Made by a program: the position numbers and the translations under genes | Assembly (NCBI GenBank): GCA_945831575.1 | Contig: CAMACX010000014.1 | Location: 1-60,364 of the forward strand | Length of the DNA: 60,364 bases | Direction: 5' to 3' | From: an uncultured Mediterranea sp. | GTDB lineage: Bacteria > Bacteroidota > Bacteroidia > Bacteroidales > Bacteroidaceae | Shown: one piece after another, positions 46,396 to 54,676 of the stretch | Layout of the letters: every line of letters starts with the position of its first letter | Position numbering within the stretch: position 1 is the first letter of the stretch | The notes under the pieces: model-generated | Seen by the model: the letters and a program-made list of their open reading frames with translations, nothing else | Databases searched by the model: none | What the model was told of the DNA's origin: nothing

Positions 46396-48051
46396 ATGAG
46401 AAAGAATCTCTTCAAAGTGTGGGCAGCAGTTGGCGCGACGTTTGCGCTGATGGCTTGCGGTGAGACGAAGTATGAAGTCGGCAGCTACCAGGTTGTACCG
46501 CTGCCCAACGAGATAACGGAGGCTGAGGGCGTAGCGCCCTTCATCATCCGCTCCTCCACCACCATCTGCTATCCCGAAGGCAACGCCAAGATGGAGCGCA
46601 CGGCTCACTTCCTGGCCCAATATATCCGTGAGGTGACCGGTACACAGGTGAAGGTCGGCACCAAGGGTGGCAAGAACAGCATCCAGCTCCAGCTGGACAC
46701 CACCTTGGCTAATCCCGAAAGCTACGTGCTCGATGTGACACCCGATGGCGTTCTCCTCAAGGGTGCCACCGAGGCCGCTGTCTTCCTCGGCACGCAGACC
46801 CTCTACAAGGCACTCCCCATCACCGAGGGACGTGCGCTCGGTGCCCTTCCCATCGGCACGGTGAAGGATGAGCCCCGCTTCCCCTACCGTGGCTTCATGA
46901 TTGACGTAGGCCGTCACTTCTTCTCCGTGGATTACCTGAAGGAGCTAATTGACGTGATGGCGATGCACAACATCAACTACTTCCATTGGCACCTGACGGA
47001 AGACCAGGGTTGGCGCATTGAAATCAAGAAATACCCCAAGCTGACCGAAATCGGCTCCATCCGCAAGGAGACCATTACGGCCCCGGGCTCCAAGGAGTAC
47101 GACGGAAAGCCCGTCAGCGGATTCTATACCCAGGAGGAGGCACGCGAGATTGTGCGCTATGCAGCCGACCGCTTCATCACGGTTATCCCTGAGATTGACC
47201 TCCCCGGTCACATGATGGCCGCTCTGGCCAGCTATCCCGAGTTGGGTTGCACGGGTGGCCCGTATGAGATTCCCACCCGCTTTGGTGTCTTTGATGAGGT
47301 GCTTTGCGGCGGTAACGCGCAGACCTTGCAGTTTGCCAAGGACGTGCTTAATGAGATTATGGACATCTTCCCCTCGCCTTACATCCATATCGGTGGCGAC
47401 GAGTGCCCCAAGGTACGTTGGGAGAAGTGTCCCAAGTGTCAGGCCAAGATTCGTGAACTGGGGCTGAAGAGCACTCCGCATCACTCCAAGGAGAACCAGC
47501 TGCAGGTGTGGTTTATGAGCGAGGTTGAGAAGGAGATCAACGCCCGCGGCCGCAAGATGATGGGCTGGGATGAGATTCTGGAGGGCAATCCTGAGCCGTC
47601 TGTCACCGTCATGGGATGGACCTCACCCAAGGCCAGCATCCTCTCCGCCCAGCTCGGTCACCCCACCATCGTCACCCCCATCCACTACCTCTACTTCAGC
47701 AATCCGTGGATCAACCGCATCATGGGTGAGGCCAGTGTAGAGCGCGTCTATAACTTCGAGCCCGTGGCCGACACGCTCACCATTGACCAGCGCAAGAACA
47801 TCATCGGCGCTCAAGGCTGCATCTGGACCGAGTGGACCAAGGACAGCGTCAAGATGGAGTGGCAGATGATGCCCCGCATCGACGCCCTGAGCGAGCTGCA
47901 ATGGACCCAACCCGAGAAAAAGGACTTCAAGCAGTTCCTGGACCGTCTGCAGCACCAGTTGAAGCTCTACGAACTGAAGGGTTGGAACTACAAGTCGCTC
48001 GATGTGGCCGACTCCCTGAAGTACAAGCAGTTCAAGAACTCACCGCTCTGA
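46396..48051 (+). CDS. GH20 beta-N-acetylhexosaminidase lipoprotein
   Basis: A 551-residue exported enzyme. The signal ends TFALMAC with lipidation at that Cys (about residue 19). The GH20b N-domain (about 30-150) leads into the (beta/alpha)8 barrel with GFMIDVGRHFF, YFHWHLTEDQGWRIEIKKYP and the catalytic Asp-Glu in IGGDECPK. It removes terminal GlcNAc or GalNAc by substrate-assisted catalysis. I use the ATG at 46396 because it gives a normal lipoprotein signal; the ATG at 46366 would add ten residues. It has its own promoter after the GH3 pair. Confidence 0.94.
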   Translation: MRKNLFKVWAAVGATFALMACGETKYEVGSYQVVPLPNEITEAEGVAPFIIRSSTTICYPEGNAKMERTAHFLAQYIREVTGTQVKVGTKGGKNSIQLQLDTTLANPESYVLDVTPDGVLLKGATEAAVFLGTQTLYKALPITEGRALGALPIGTVKDEPRFPYRGFMIDVGRHFFSVDYLKELIDVMAMHNINYFHWHLTEDQGWRIEIKKYPKLTEIGSIRKETITAPGSKEYDGKPVSGFYTQEEAREIVRYAADRFITVIPEIDLPGHMMAALASYPELGCTGGPYEIPTRFGVFDEVLCGGNAQTLQFAKDVLNEIMDIFPSPYIHIGGDECPKVRWEKCPKCQAKIRELGLKSTPHHSKENQLQVWFMSEVEKEINARGRKMMGWDEILEGNPEPSVTVMGWTSPKASILSAQLGHPTIVTPIHYLYFSNPWINRIMGEASVERVYNFEPVADTLTIDQRKNIIGAQGCIWTEWTKDSVKMEWQMMPRIDALSELQWTQPEKKDFKQFLDRLQHQLKLYELKGWNYKSLDVADSLKYKQFKNSPL

Positions 48052-48085
48052 TTACGGGTAAGTGATATTGCTTTGAGTGTACCCG

Positions 48086-49531
48086 TCAACCCACGGCATG
48101 CTGATGGCGTGGATTGACGGGAATCTTTATGAACAGAGCGTAGAGGATGCTCATGATGGGGCTGATAATGTTGAAGAAGCAGAAGGGCAGGTAAACCAAC
48201 GTGGGTACGCCCAGCACGGTGGATTGGGTCATGCCGCAGGCTGTCCACGGCACGAGTACCGAAGTCACGGTGGCCGAGTCTTCAGTCGATCGGCTCAGCA
48301 ACTCAGGCTGATAGCCCCTGTCAGCATACTCCTCCTTGTAGATGGAGGCATTCATGATGATGGAGAGAAACTGGTCACCCATGATGAGGTTGAGCAATAC
48401 CCCCGATACCACGGTGGAGGTGACGAGCGAGAAGGTGTTGCGTATGCTGTGCAGCAGGAGGTGTGTCAGACTCCTGAGCATCTGGCTGGCCACCATGCAG
48501 GAGCCGAAGCACATGGCACACAGGATGAGCCATACGGTGTCGAGCATACCAGCCATTCCTCGGGTGGCTACCAGATGGTTCACCTCCTGGAACCCGGTGT
48601 CGAGTTGCGTACTGGTGTAGCACACCTTCAGCAACCCCATGCAGATGCCGCCCGCTGTGGCGTTGGCTTGGCCGGTAATCTCCGTCAAAGCATCCGTTTG
48701 CAGTACCACGGCACACCCCATGGCGGCCAGCGAAGAGAGCGTAAGGGTGATGAACGAAGGCACCTTCTTCCAGATCAGCAGGCCGGTGAAGGCAGGAACC
48801 AGGAGGGTCCATGCCGTGATGTGGAAACTGTGCTCTAATCCTTCCAGATAGATGCTCGGCTCAACACGTTCGCCCGAAAACCAAAGTCCCATGACAAGGT
48901 AGAGCAGCAAGCTGATGGTGATGCTCGGCACGGTCGTACCCATCATGTAGCGGATATGCTTGAACAGGTCGGCACCAGATACCGACGAGGCCAGTACCGT
49001 GGTGTCCGACATGGGCGACATCTTGTCACCGAAATAGGCTCCTGAGATGATAGCGCCCGCCGTAAAGGCTTCAGGAACGCTGAGGGCATTGCCTATACCA
49101 AGCAGCGCGATGCCAATCGTAGCGATTGTAGTCCACGACGTGCCCGTCATCAGCGAAACCAGGGACGAGATGAGGCATGCGCAAGGCAGGAACAGCGAGG
49201 GCGTGATCAGCTGTACCCCGTAATAGATCAAGGTAGGCACCACGCCGCTGATCATCCAGGTGCTCGACATCACCCCGATGAGCAGCAGAATCAGGATAGA
49301 TACCGAGGTGTCGCCGATGGTCTGCTTGATGCGCTCCTCAAACAGCTGCCAGCGGGTGCGGTAGATGGCCATAGAGAGGGCCACACAGATGGCCGTTGCA
49401 ATCATCATGGAGATTTGGCTGGCACCGCTGAGGGCTTCATCGGGCAGCATCTTCATGACTGTAGCAATCAGCGCAATCAGCACCAGCAGCGGAATGACGG
49501 AAATCAGCGGATGAGGGATGTTTGGTTTCAT
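48086..49531 (-). CDS. NhaC-family Na+/H+ antiporter
   Basis: A 481-residue inner-membrane protein with about 11-12 helices. It starts PHPLISVIPLLVLIALI and has the NhaC blocks LIGVMSSTWMISGVVPTLIYYG, LMTGTSWTTIATIGIALLGIG and GAYFGDKMSPMSDTTVLASS. It exchanges Na+ for H+ or, in some members, couples other ions such as malate/lactate. A TACATTTG -7 box is at 49573-49580. It converges on the GH20 gene with a 34-base gap. Confidence 0.92.
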   Translation of the reverse strand: MKPNIPHPLISVIPLLVLIALIATVMKMLPDEALSGASQISMMIATAICVALSMAIYRTRWQLFEERIKQTIGDTSVSILILLLIGVMSSTWMISGVVPTLIYYGVQLITPSLFLPCACLISSLVSLMTGTSWTTIATIGIALLGIGNALSVPEAFTAGAIISGAYFGDKMSPMSDTTVLASSVSGADLFKHIRYMMGTTVPSITISLLLYLVMGLWFSGERVEPSIYLEGLEHSFHITAWTLLVPAFTGLLIWKKVPSFITLTLSSLAAMGCAVVLQTDALTEITGQANATAGGICMGLLKVCYTSTQLDTGFQEVNHLVATRGMAGMLDTVWLILCAMCFGSCMVASQMLRSLTHLLLHSIRNTFSLVTSTVVSGVLLNLIMGDQFLSIIMNASIYKEEYADRGYQPELLSRSTEDSATVTSVLVPWTACGMTQSTVLGVPTLVYLPFCFFNIISPIMSILYALFIKIPVNPRHQHAVG

Positions 49532-49572
49532 AAGTCAGTTGTATTTGATTGTTCAAAGCAATTATTTAGCTG

Positions 49573-49580
49573 CAAATGTA
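49573..49580 (-). promoter_or_regulatory. Bacteroidetes -7 box for the NhaC gene
   Basis: TACATTTG on the minus strand, 41 bases before the ATG. Confidence 0.45.
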
Positions 49581-49655
49581 GCGTTTTTCTTTTGTTAACG
49601 GCATATACTTTACAACTCTTTTATGCTTTTTGCTTGAAATGCTCCTTGTGACCAA

Positions 49656-49763
49656 CTGTAATCTTTAGAAATTATTAAAGTTTCACCTGGTATTTGGTGG
49701 AATTCATCTTTTTCCTCTATCTTTGTGGTGCTTATGGGGCTTGCTGGCAACAGCTGCTTCAGG
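49656..49763 (+). repeat. 108-bp direct repeat, copy 1, carrying a promoter
   Basis: Nearly identical to 50406-50513 (only a few mismatches by eye). It begins CTGTAATCTTTAGAAATTAT and contains TTTG (49693-49696), 21 bases, then TATCTTTG (49718-49725), a good Bacteroidetes promoter. It precedes the gene remnant at 49797-50411. Confidence 0.9.
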
Positions 49764-49796
49764 CAAATGGGATGAATAATGTGATAAGGAAGATGA

Positions 49797-50411
49797 CCGA
49801 AGGTACTGGAAGAGCTATTGCAGAATGCCTTGGTACACTTTGACCTGCTTCATCATGCAGCCATTCGACTGCTGGTATTCGACAACCGTATCGAGATTAT
49901 CAATCCAGGCTGCCTGTACGGAGGTCTGCAGGTGGAAGACATAAAGCTTGGTGTATCGCGTCAGCGCAATCCCAAGATGGCTGACCTCGCTGCCAAGACC
50001 ATGATTTATCGCGGCCTGGGGTCGGGTATTATCCGAGTAATGCGTGAAGATGCCAACATAGACTTCACGAATGAGGAGTCCGTCAATCAATTCAAAGTGA
50101 CGATTTGGCGCACTATCCAAAAGAGTGAATCTACTATCCAAAAGAGCGATTCCACTATCCAAAAGGAGAATTCCACTATCCAAAAGAGTAATTTCACTAT
50201 CCAAAAGGATATAGATTCTTCACAGGAGAAGGTGCTTAGGTTCTTCTCGGAGCATCCAGATGCCACGATAGAAGATGCTGTAGAAACCATTCAAGAGTTA
50301 TCTCTAGGAGGAGTAAAGTTCATCATCGGCAAACTTCAGCAAAAGGGTCTGCTGAAACGTGTCGGCGGAAGGAAGCACGGCGAATGGCAAGTGCTGACCG
50401 AAGGCCTGTAA
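49797..50411 (+). pseudogene. 5'-truncated AlbA_2/HATPase_c_4-type ATP-binding protein remnant
   Basis: The frame reads KVLEELLQNALVH, then LVFDNRIEIINPG, GVSRQRNPKMAD and GLGSGIIRVM, which is the C-terminal ATPase-like part of AlbA_2 (RecG-like, divergent) DNA-binding proteins. It then has five TIQKS-type repeats and a winged-helix segment (about the last 65 residues, EKVLRFFSEHPDATIEDAV). The N-terminal AlbA_2 domain is gone: a stop lies at 49794-49796 and only a TTG could start it. It is framed by the two direct repeats, the second beginning inside its last codons. Confidence 0.65.
50112..50213 (+). repeat. Five 21-bp tandem repeats coding for TIQKS units
   Basis: ACTATCCAAAAGAGTGAATCT and four close variants start at 50112, 50133, 50154, 50175 and 50196 (the last partial). 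Changes in number would keep the frame. Confidence 0.9.
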
Positions 50412-50513
50412 TCTTTAGAAATTATTAAAGTTTCACCTGGTATTTGGTGTGATTCATCTTTTTCCTATATCTTTGTGGTGCTTATGGGGCTTGCTGGCAA
50501 CAGCTACCTCAGG
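50406..50513 (+). repeat. 108-bp direct repeat, copy 2, carrying a promoter
   Basis: Second copy, 750 bases after the first. It keeps the promoter TTTG (50443-50446), N21, TATCTTTG (50468-50475). The nearest gene downstream on this strand is the first gene of the island operon at 51033. Confidence 0.9.
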
Positions 50514-50696
50514 GCCGCAGAAGGGTGAGGACCAAAGTGCCACTCCCCATCCTGCGAAATTTTGTGGGTATAAAGGCGTTAACTATACGCTTTGTGTTTT
50601 GACATCTTGAAATCTGGACAATTTCATAGTTATTCAAGCACACAGCAGTAGTCGACGCCCCATATATGGTATGATGATACGTCGTGCCCTTACTGT

Positions 50697-50860
50697 ATCT
50701 TGACGGCAGGCATTATGTCCTGTCCCGTCAAGGTGCGTGGTAGGGTGTATTGTATATCCATATAAGGTGGGGCTTCGCACTGCTCGTTTCTGAATAGCTG
50801 GGCAGTCCAGAGCCTCAAGATGTGGAACGAGCGCATAAGTGCAAGCTCCACTCTTTTTAT
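50697..50860 (+). ncRNA. Candidate structured RNA upstream of the island operon
   Basis: Two folds can be drawn. First, CTTGACGG (50699-50706) with CCGTCAAG (50725-50732), with inner GCAGG/CCTGT-type pairs. Second, an ~85-base hairpin: GTGGGGCTTCGCACT (50767-50781) with AAGTGCAAGCTCCAC (50837-50851), then GCTCGTT (50782-50788) with AACGAGC (50826-50832), and an apical CTGG/CCAG. CTCTTTTTAT follows, as in an intrinsic terminator. It could be a small RNA or a leader attenuator. No family is recognised, and no gene is seen in 50514-51032. Confidence 0.4.
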
Positions 50861-50981
50861 ATCCACACGGTAGATTGAACCTTAGGAATAGGAACCCTTG
50901 GTCATTTGGAGCTTAGGCCATGATATACCAACGAAAAACAGTTATGTCTGGATTAGTCACATGGAATCTTGCAACACCGCA

Positions 50982-51007
50982 AACAAAAGAGTTCTACGAC
51001 TTTTGTT
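50982..51007. promoter_or_regulatory. Inverted repeat just upstream of the island operon
   Basis: Perfect 8-bp arms AACAAAAG (50982-50989) and CTTTTGTT (51000-51007), 26 bases before the first start codon. It could be an operator or a leader hairpin. Confidence 0.4.
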
Positions 51008-51032
51008 AGAGAGTACTGTTTTCAGATAAGAC

Positions 51033-52184
51033 ATGGAAACTTTAGGTAATGCGTTAAAGAAGGTGGTAAGTCAGTTTGGTAGCGATGTGTTATCAGACAT
51101 GAAGCTAATAAATATGCTCTCAGATTATAGAGCTTTTGACTCTTTGCCTGAGGCCAAAAATATCTTGAAGGACATGATTATGAATGGTCATTGTCAGACG
51201 ATATGTAGTTTGGGTAAGACAAGGAAGACTTTTTTCTTCCTGAGAAATAATAAAACTGTTGCAAAACCGGAGGGGAAGGAATGGAAAATTAAACTTGCTT
51301 CATTGGCTACAAGTATCGTACGGCAAAAAGGTTTTGAGAAAAGACTTGTAGTCTATGTTATTAATTGCATCATATTTGCGATGCAATGGATAGATGTTGA
51401 CCCAGCTACTCCACAAATACTGCAACGAGCTTCAAGAACTGATAAATCAGTCAATACGAAACCATTATCCCAACCAAAACCGTTAGCTCAACCAAAACCT
51501 GTTGATTCTAACACTAATCTTACAGCGCCTGTATCGTATCATAATATTGCCGATACTCAGTTTGTAGTAATGAAAATTTCACCTGTAGATGCAGAAGTTT
51601 GTATTGATGGCGTGCAACAAATGGTAACCAATGGTATCTTAGCAATAGATTTACCGCTAGGCTCTCATACGTATAAAGTGAAAGCCAAATCGTATAAATC
51701 ACAAGAAGGTTCATTTTTCCTGTCCGAGGATGAGAATACAGAATTAGAGATTACCCTTAAGTTGGATGAACAAACAGTTAAAGTAATTATTACGGCAGAA
51801 GATGCTGACGCAGAGATATTTATCAATGGATCTAGCCGAGGTAAAGGCAAATGGATTGGTTTTGTAGAGAAAGGAATCATTGATATAGAATGTTTCAAAC
51901 CGTATTATTATCCGTACAAAGAAAAGAGGCAGTTGGGTATTGGTAAGCAGCAATTCATTCGCATTCCCGCATTGAAGCCTAGTGCTTTTGGGAAACTGAG
52001 AGTTAATGTTCAACCATATGGTTCAGAAGTGTTTATTAATGGTGTGTATAAAGGTAAAACTCCAGTGATGATTAATAGTATTCCTGTAGGAAGTAATACT
52101 GTTCGTGTAAAATCTCTTTGGGGGCAAGAATATTCCTCTTCAGTCGTAATACGTGAAGGGCAAGTTACAACATTAATCATTTGA
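51033..52184 (+). CDS. PEGA-repeat protein with island-specific N-terminal domain
   Basis: A 383-residue protein, first of the island operon. Residues about 1-118 form a helical domain similar to the N-terminus of the WG-repeat protein at 57053 (shared pattern QFGxDV, LSD, ILxxxI). A Pro/Lys/Gln linker (SQPKPLAQPKP) leads to three PEGA-type beta-units (about 170-383), each with a core like AEVCIDG, AEIFINGSSRGKG and SEVFINGVYKGKTPV. PEGA domains are binding modules often found on regulators and membrane or surface proteins. No signal peptide is seen, so it is probably cytoplasmic. Role in the system is inferred: sensing or scaffolding. Confidence 0.8.
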   Translation: METLGNALKKVVSQFGSDVLSDMKLINMLSDYRAFDSLPEAKNILKDMIMNGHCQTICSLGKTRKTFFFLRNNKTVAKPEGKEWKIKLASLATSIVRQKGFEKRLVVYVINCIIFAMQWIDVDPATPQILQRASRTDKSVNTKPLSQPKPLAQPKPVDSNTNLTAPVSYHNIADTQFVVMKISPVDAEVCIDGVQQMVTNGILAIDLPLGSHTYKVKAKSYKSQEGSFFLSEDENTELEITLKLDEQTVKVIITAEDADAEIFINGSSRGKGKWIGFVEKGIIDIECFKPYYYPYKEKRQLGIGKQQFIRIPALKPSAFGKLRVNVQPYGSEVFINGVYKGKTPVMINSIPVGSNTVRVKSLWGQEYSSSVVIREGQVTTLII

Positions 52185-52221
52185 TTCTATAGTTTTAGAA
52201 CACTATTCAAGGAATGAGATT

Positions 52222-52581
52222 ATGAGTAAACTGACTAAAAAAGCCTTCGCCATTATGGCGATGTGCGAGAAGATAAAGGAGCCATTTGGCATTACCGTGG
52301 ATTCACGGGATGGTGGCTATGCTTTTGTTTGGGCTTTCAAGATAAAGAAGGAACAGGCGAAACGGGAGGGCTATGACAAGACGCATGTGCGTGGAGCCGT
52401 GGATTATGATGATGACTTTAATGGATGCCCTCATTGTGGAGCTAAAAACTTCTATATCTGTAGCAGTTGCGGGAGGGTGGTCTGCTATCATGGACAGAAA
52501 GTGGTGACTTGCCCGAATTGTGGTGTTTCGAGTGCTCTGCAATCGGCCGCAAGTGTGGACTTGTCAGGTGGTGGCTTTTGA
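52222..52581 (+). CDS. TerY_C-type zinc-ribbon protein
   Basis: A 119-residue protein. The N-part (about 1-65) has a pattern of a short alpha/beta unit (GITVDSRDGGYAFVWAFKIKKEQA); the C-part (about 68-105) has Cys pairs CPHCGAKNFYICSSCG and CYHG...CPNCG like the metal-binding domain found at the C-terminus of TerY proteins. Here this ribbon is a separate gene, and the vWA protein two genes on lacks it, so the two could work together. It starts 37 bases after the PEGA gene and ends 27 bases before the kinase. Confidence 0.75.
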   Translation: MSKLTKKAFAIMAMCEKIKEPFGITVDSRDGGYAFVWAFKIKKEQAKREGYDKTHVRGAVDYDDDFNGCPHCGAKNFYICSSCGRVVCYHGQKVVTCPNCGVSSALQSAASVDLSGGGF

Positions 52582-52608
52582 TGGATAATTTTAAAAAGGA
52601 ATAGATAT

Positions 52609-53880
52609 ATGCTTGAACTTAAGAGTGGAGAAAAAGTTTCTTTGACCAATGGGTTGGAAGCAACTGTCGTCAAGGAATTAGGAAGAGGTGGACAGGGTAT
52701 CGTCTATCTCGTGGAACTCGGTGGGCAAAAGATGGCTCTGAAATGGTATCTGAATAAGCCAACGGATTGGTTTTATAAGAATCTGGAAGAGAATGTCATG
52801 AAGGGTACACCCTCGGATGCTTTCTTGTGGCCAGAGTATCTTACTACCAAGAGAGATGGCTATTTTGGCTATATCATGAAGTTGCGTCCGCAAGGGTATG
52901 AAGAGTTTGGCCAGTATTTGCTTGCACGAGCCAAATTCAAATCGTTGGATGCCATCATGAATGCAGCGATGAAGATTTGTGAGGGCTTCAAGGCGCTGCA
53001 CCTCTCTGGATTGAGCTATCAGGACTTGAATGACGGTAACTTCTTTATCAACCCTGAATCGGGTGACGTACTGATTTGTGATAATGACAATGTAGCTCCT
53101 GAAGGAGAAAACTCTGGTATCTTGGGAAAGGCACGCTATATGGCCCCCGAGGTAGTTACGGGTAGTAAGATGCCCAGTAAGCAGACGGACAGGTACTCTT
53201 TATCCGTGGTGTTGTTCTTACTGTTTTATGGTAATCATCCATTGGAAGGAGCTCGTGTATTGGCATGTCCCTGCATGACAGAGAAGTTCGAGAAGCAATT
53301 CTACGGTAGTGAGGCCCTATTCATTTACGACCCAAGCAACAAAACCAACCTCCCTGTTCGTGGTGTACACAATAACGTATTGCGTAAATGGCCAGCATTT
53401 CCTGCTCTACTTCGTGCGGCATTCACAAAAGAGTTTAGTAAAGAGTGTCTGACTCATCCTGAAAAACGATGCCTTGAACGTGACTGGCAGAAGACGATTC
53501 AGAAAGTGCGTGATATGCTTGTTGTATGTCCGCAATGTAAGGAAGAGACCTTTGCAGAAGATGCGCACTCTGCTAAATGCGTAAATTGTGGAAAGGCAAT
53601 TAACGCAGAAGGTGTTATGAAAATCAACGACCGTCAGATACTTCTTACGCCAGGGACCAAGATTTACCTCGATTTAGACAACAAGCCAGACATCCAAGTC
53701 GTATCAGTAGCAGGAGACCGTTATCCTGTTCAGCTGAAGAATCTTACCTCCGTGAATTGGACTGTAGAAACACCTAGCGGAAAGTTGAAAGCCGTTGAAC
53801 CCAATCAGACGATGCCAGTAAAAGCAGGATTAAAGGTGCAGTTTGGCGGTACTTTGAAAGGTGAAATCATAAGCTATTGA
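52609..53880 (+). CDS. Serine/threonine protein kinase with C-terminal zinc ribbon (TerY-P type)
   Basis: A 423-residue Hanks-type kinase. The Gly-rich loop GRGGQGIV (25-32), Lys45 (MALKW), catalytic loop Y137-Q-D139-L-N-D-G-N144, the DFG position as D158-N-D160, and YMAPE (177-181) are present. HRD and DFG are both altered but their Asp and Asn residues remain, so activity is likely. A CPQC...CVNCG ribbon (about 305-330) and a beta-rich tail follow. It is soluble, with no membrane segment. Kinase, vWA and PP2C in one operon match the TerY-phosphorylation triad. Confidence 0.88.
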   Translation: MLELKSGEKVSLTNGLEATVVKELGRGGQGIVYLVELGGQKMALKWYLNKPTDWFYKNLEENVMKGTPSDAFLWPEYLTTKRDGYFGYIMKLRPQGYEEFGQYLLARAKFKSLDAIMNAAMKICEGFKALHLSGLSYQDLNDGNFFINPESGDVLICDNDNVAPEGENSGILGKARYMAPEVVTGSKMPSKQTDRYSLSVVLFLLFYGNHPLEGARVLACPCMTEKFEKQFYGSEALFIYDPSNKTNLPVRGVHNNVLRKWPAFPALLRAAFTKEFSKECLTHPEKRCLERDWQKTIQKVRDMLVVCPQCKEETFAEDAHSAKCVNCGKAINAEGVMKINDRQILLTPGTKIYLDLDNKPDIQVVSVAGDRYPVQLKNLTSVNWTVETPSGKLKAVEPNQTMPVKAGLKVQFGGTLKGEIISY

Positions 53881-53908
53881 ATGATAATGAACTAAAAAAT
53901 AGAATATT

Positions 53909-54655
53909 ATGGGATTATTAGACAATGAGAGCATTCCTAGAAGGAAAATGACTCTTTTCTTTGTGATTGACACATCCGGCAGCATGGCTGGTAGTAAGAT
54001 AGGTAGCGTAAACGATGCCATTGAAAATGTTTTGCCTATGATTGGTGAAATCTCGGACGAAAATCCTGATGCGGAAATCAATGTAGCCGCATTGGAGTTC
54101 TCTACAGGAACACATTGGCTCTATGACAAACCGAAGGAGGCAAAGGACTTCATCTGGCAAAAGGTTGAGGCCAATGGACTAACCTCATTAGGTGAGGCTT
54201 GTGTGGAGTTGAATAAGAAACTCTCGCGGAACGGAGGCTTCATGTCAAGTACAAGTGGTTGTTTTGCTCCAGCTATTATCCTGCTTTCTGATGGTGGACC
54301 TACCGACAACTTTGAGGCTGGTATGAGGACCTTGCAAGGTAATAGTTGGTTTAAGAATGCCATTAAAGTGGCGATTGCCATTGGTGATGATGCAGACAAG
54401 GATGTACTGAAACAATTTACCGGTTCAGCAGAAGCGGTAATTACTGTTCACAATATTGACGCGCTGAAGAGTATGATTCGTATCATAGCTGTCACCTCTT
54501 CTCAGATAGGCAGCAAGAGTACATCGGCAGCAGATACCACCAAGCAGCAACAGGTTGTAGAAGAGATTAACAAGGCAGCTTTGGATGTGGATGGGGCAGA
54601 GACAGCTGCTGCACCAGCACCCGCGTCAGGAGATTCGTATGATGATTGGGAGTAA
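53909..54655 (+). CDS. vWA-domain protein, TerY-like
   Basis: A 248-residue protein with a von Willebrand A domain (about 12-210). The MIDAS metal site is complete: D21-T-S-G-S (DTSGSM), a Thr in GLTSLGEA and Asp in LLSDGGPTD. The tail is rich in Ala/Gln/Thr and ends acidic (SYDDWE). TerY proteins usually end with a zinc ribbon; it is not here and seems to be supplied by the separate gene at 52222. It is expected to bind a phospho-controlled partner. Spacings of 28 and 21 bases to its neighbours show one operon. Confidence 0.9.
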   Translation: MGLLDNESIPRRKMTLFFVIDTSGSMAGSKIGSVNDAIENVLPMIGEISDENPDAEINVAALEFSTGTHWLYDKPKEAKDFIWQKVEANGLTSLGEACVELNKKLSRNGGFMSSTSGCFAPAIILLSDGGPTDNFEAGMRTLQGNSWFKNAIKVAIAIGDDADKDVLKQFTGSAEAVITVHNIDALKSMIRIIAVTSSQIGSKSTSAADTTKQQQVVEEINKAALDVDGAETAAAPAPASGDSYDDWE

Positions 54656-54676
54656 TATCAAGTGCTGAACATTTAG

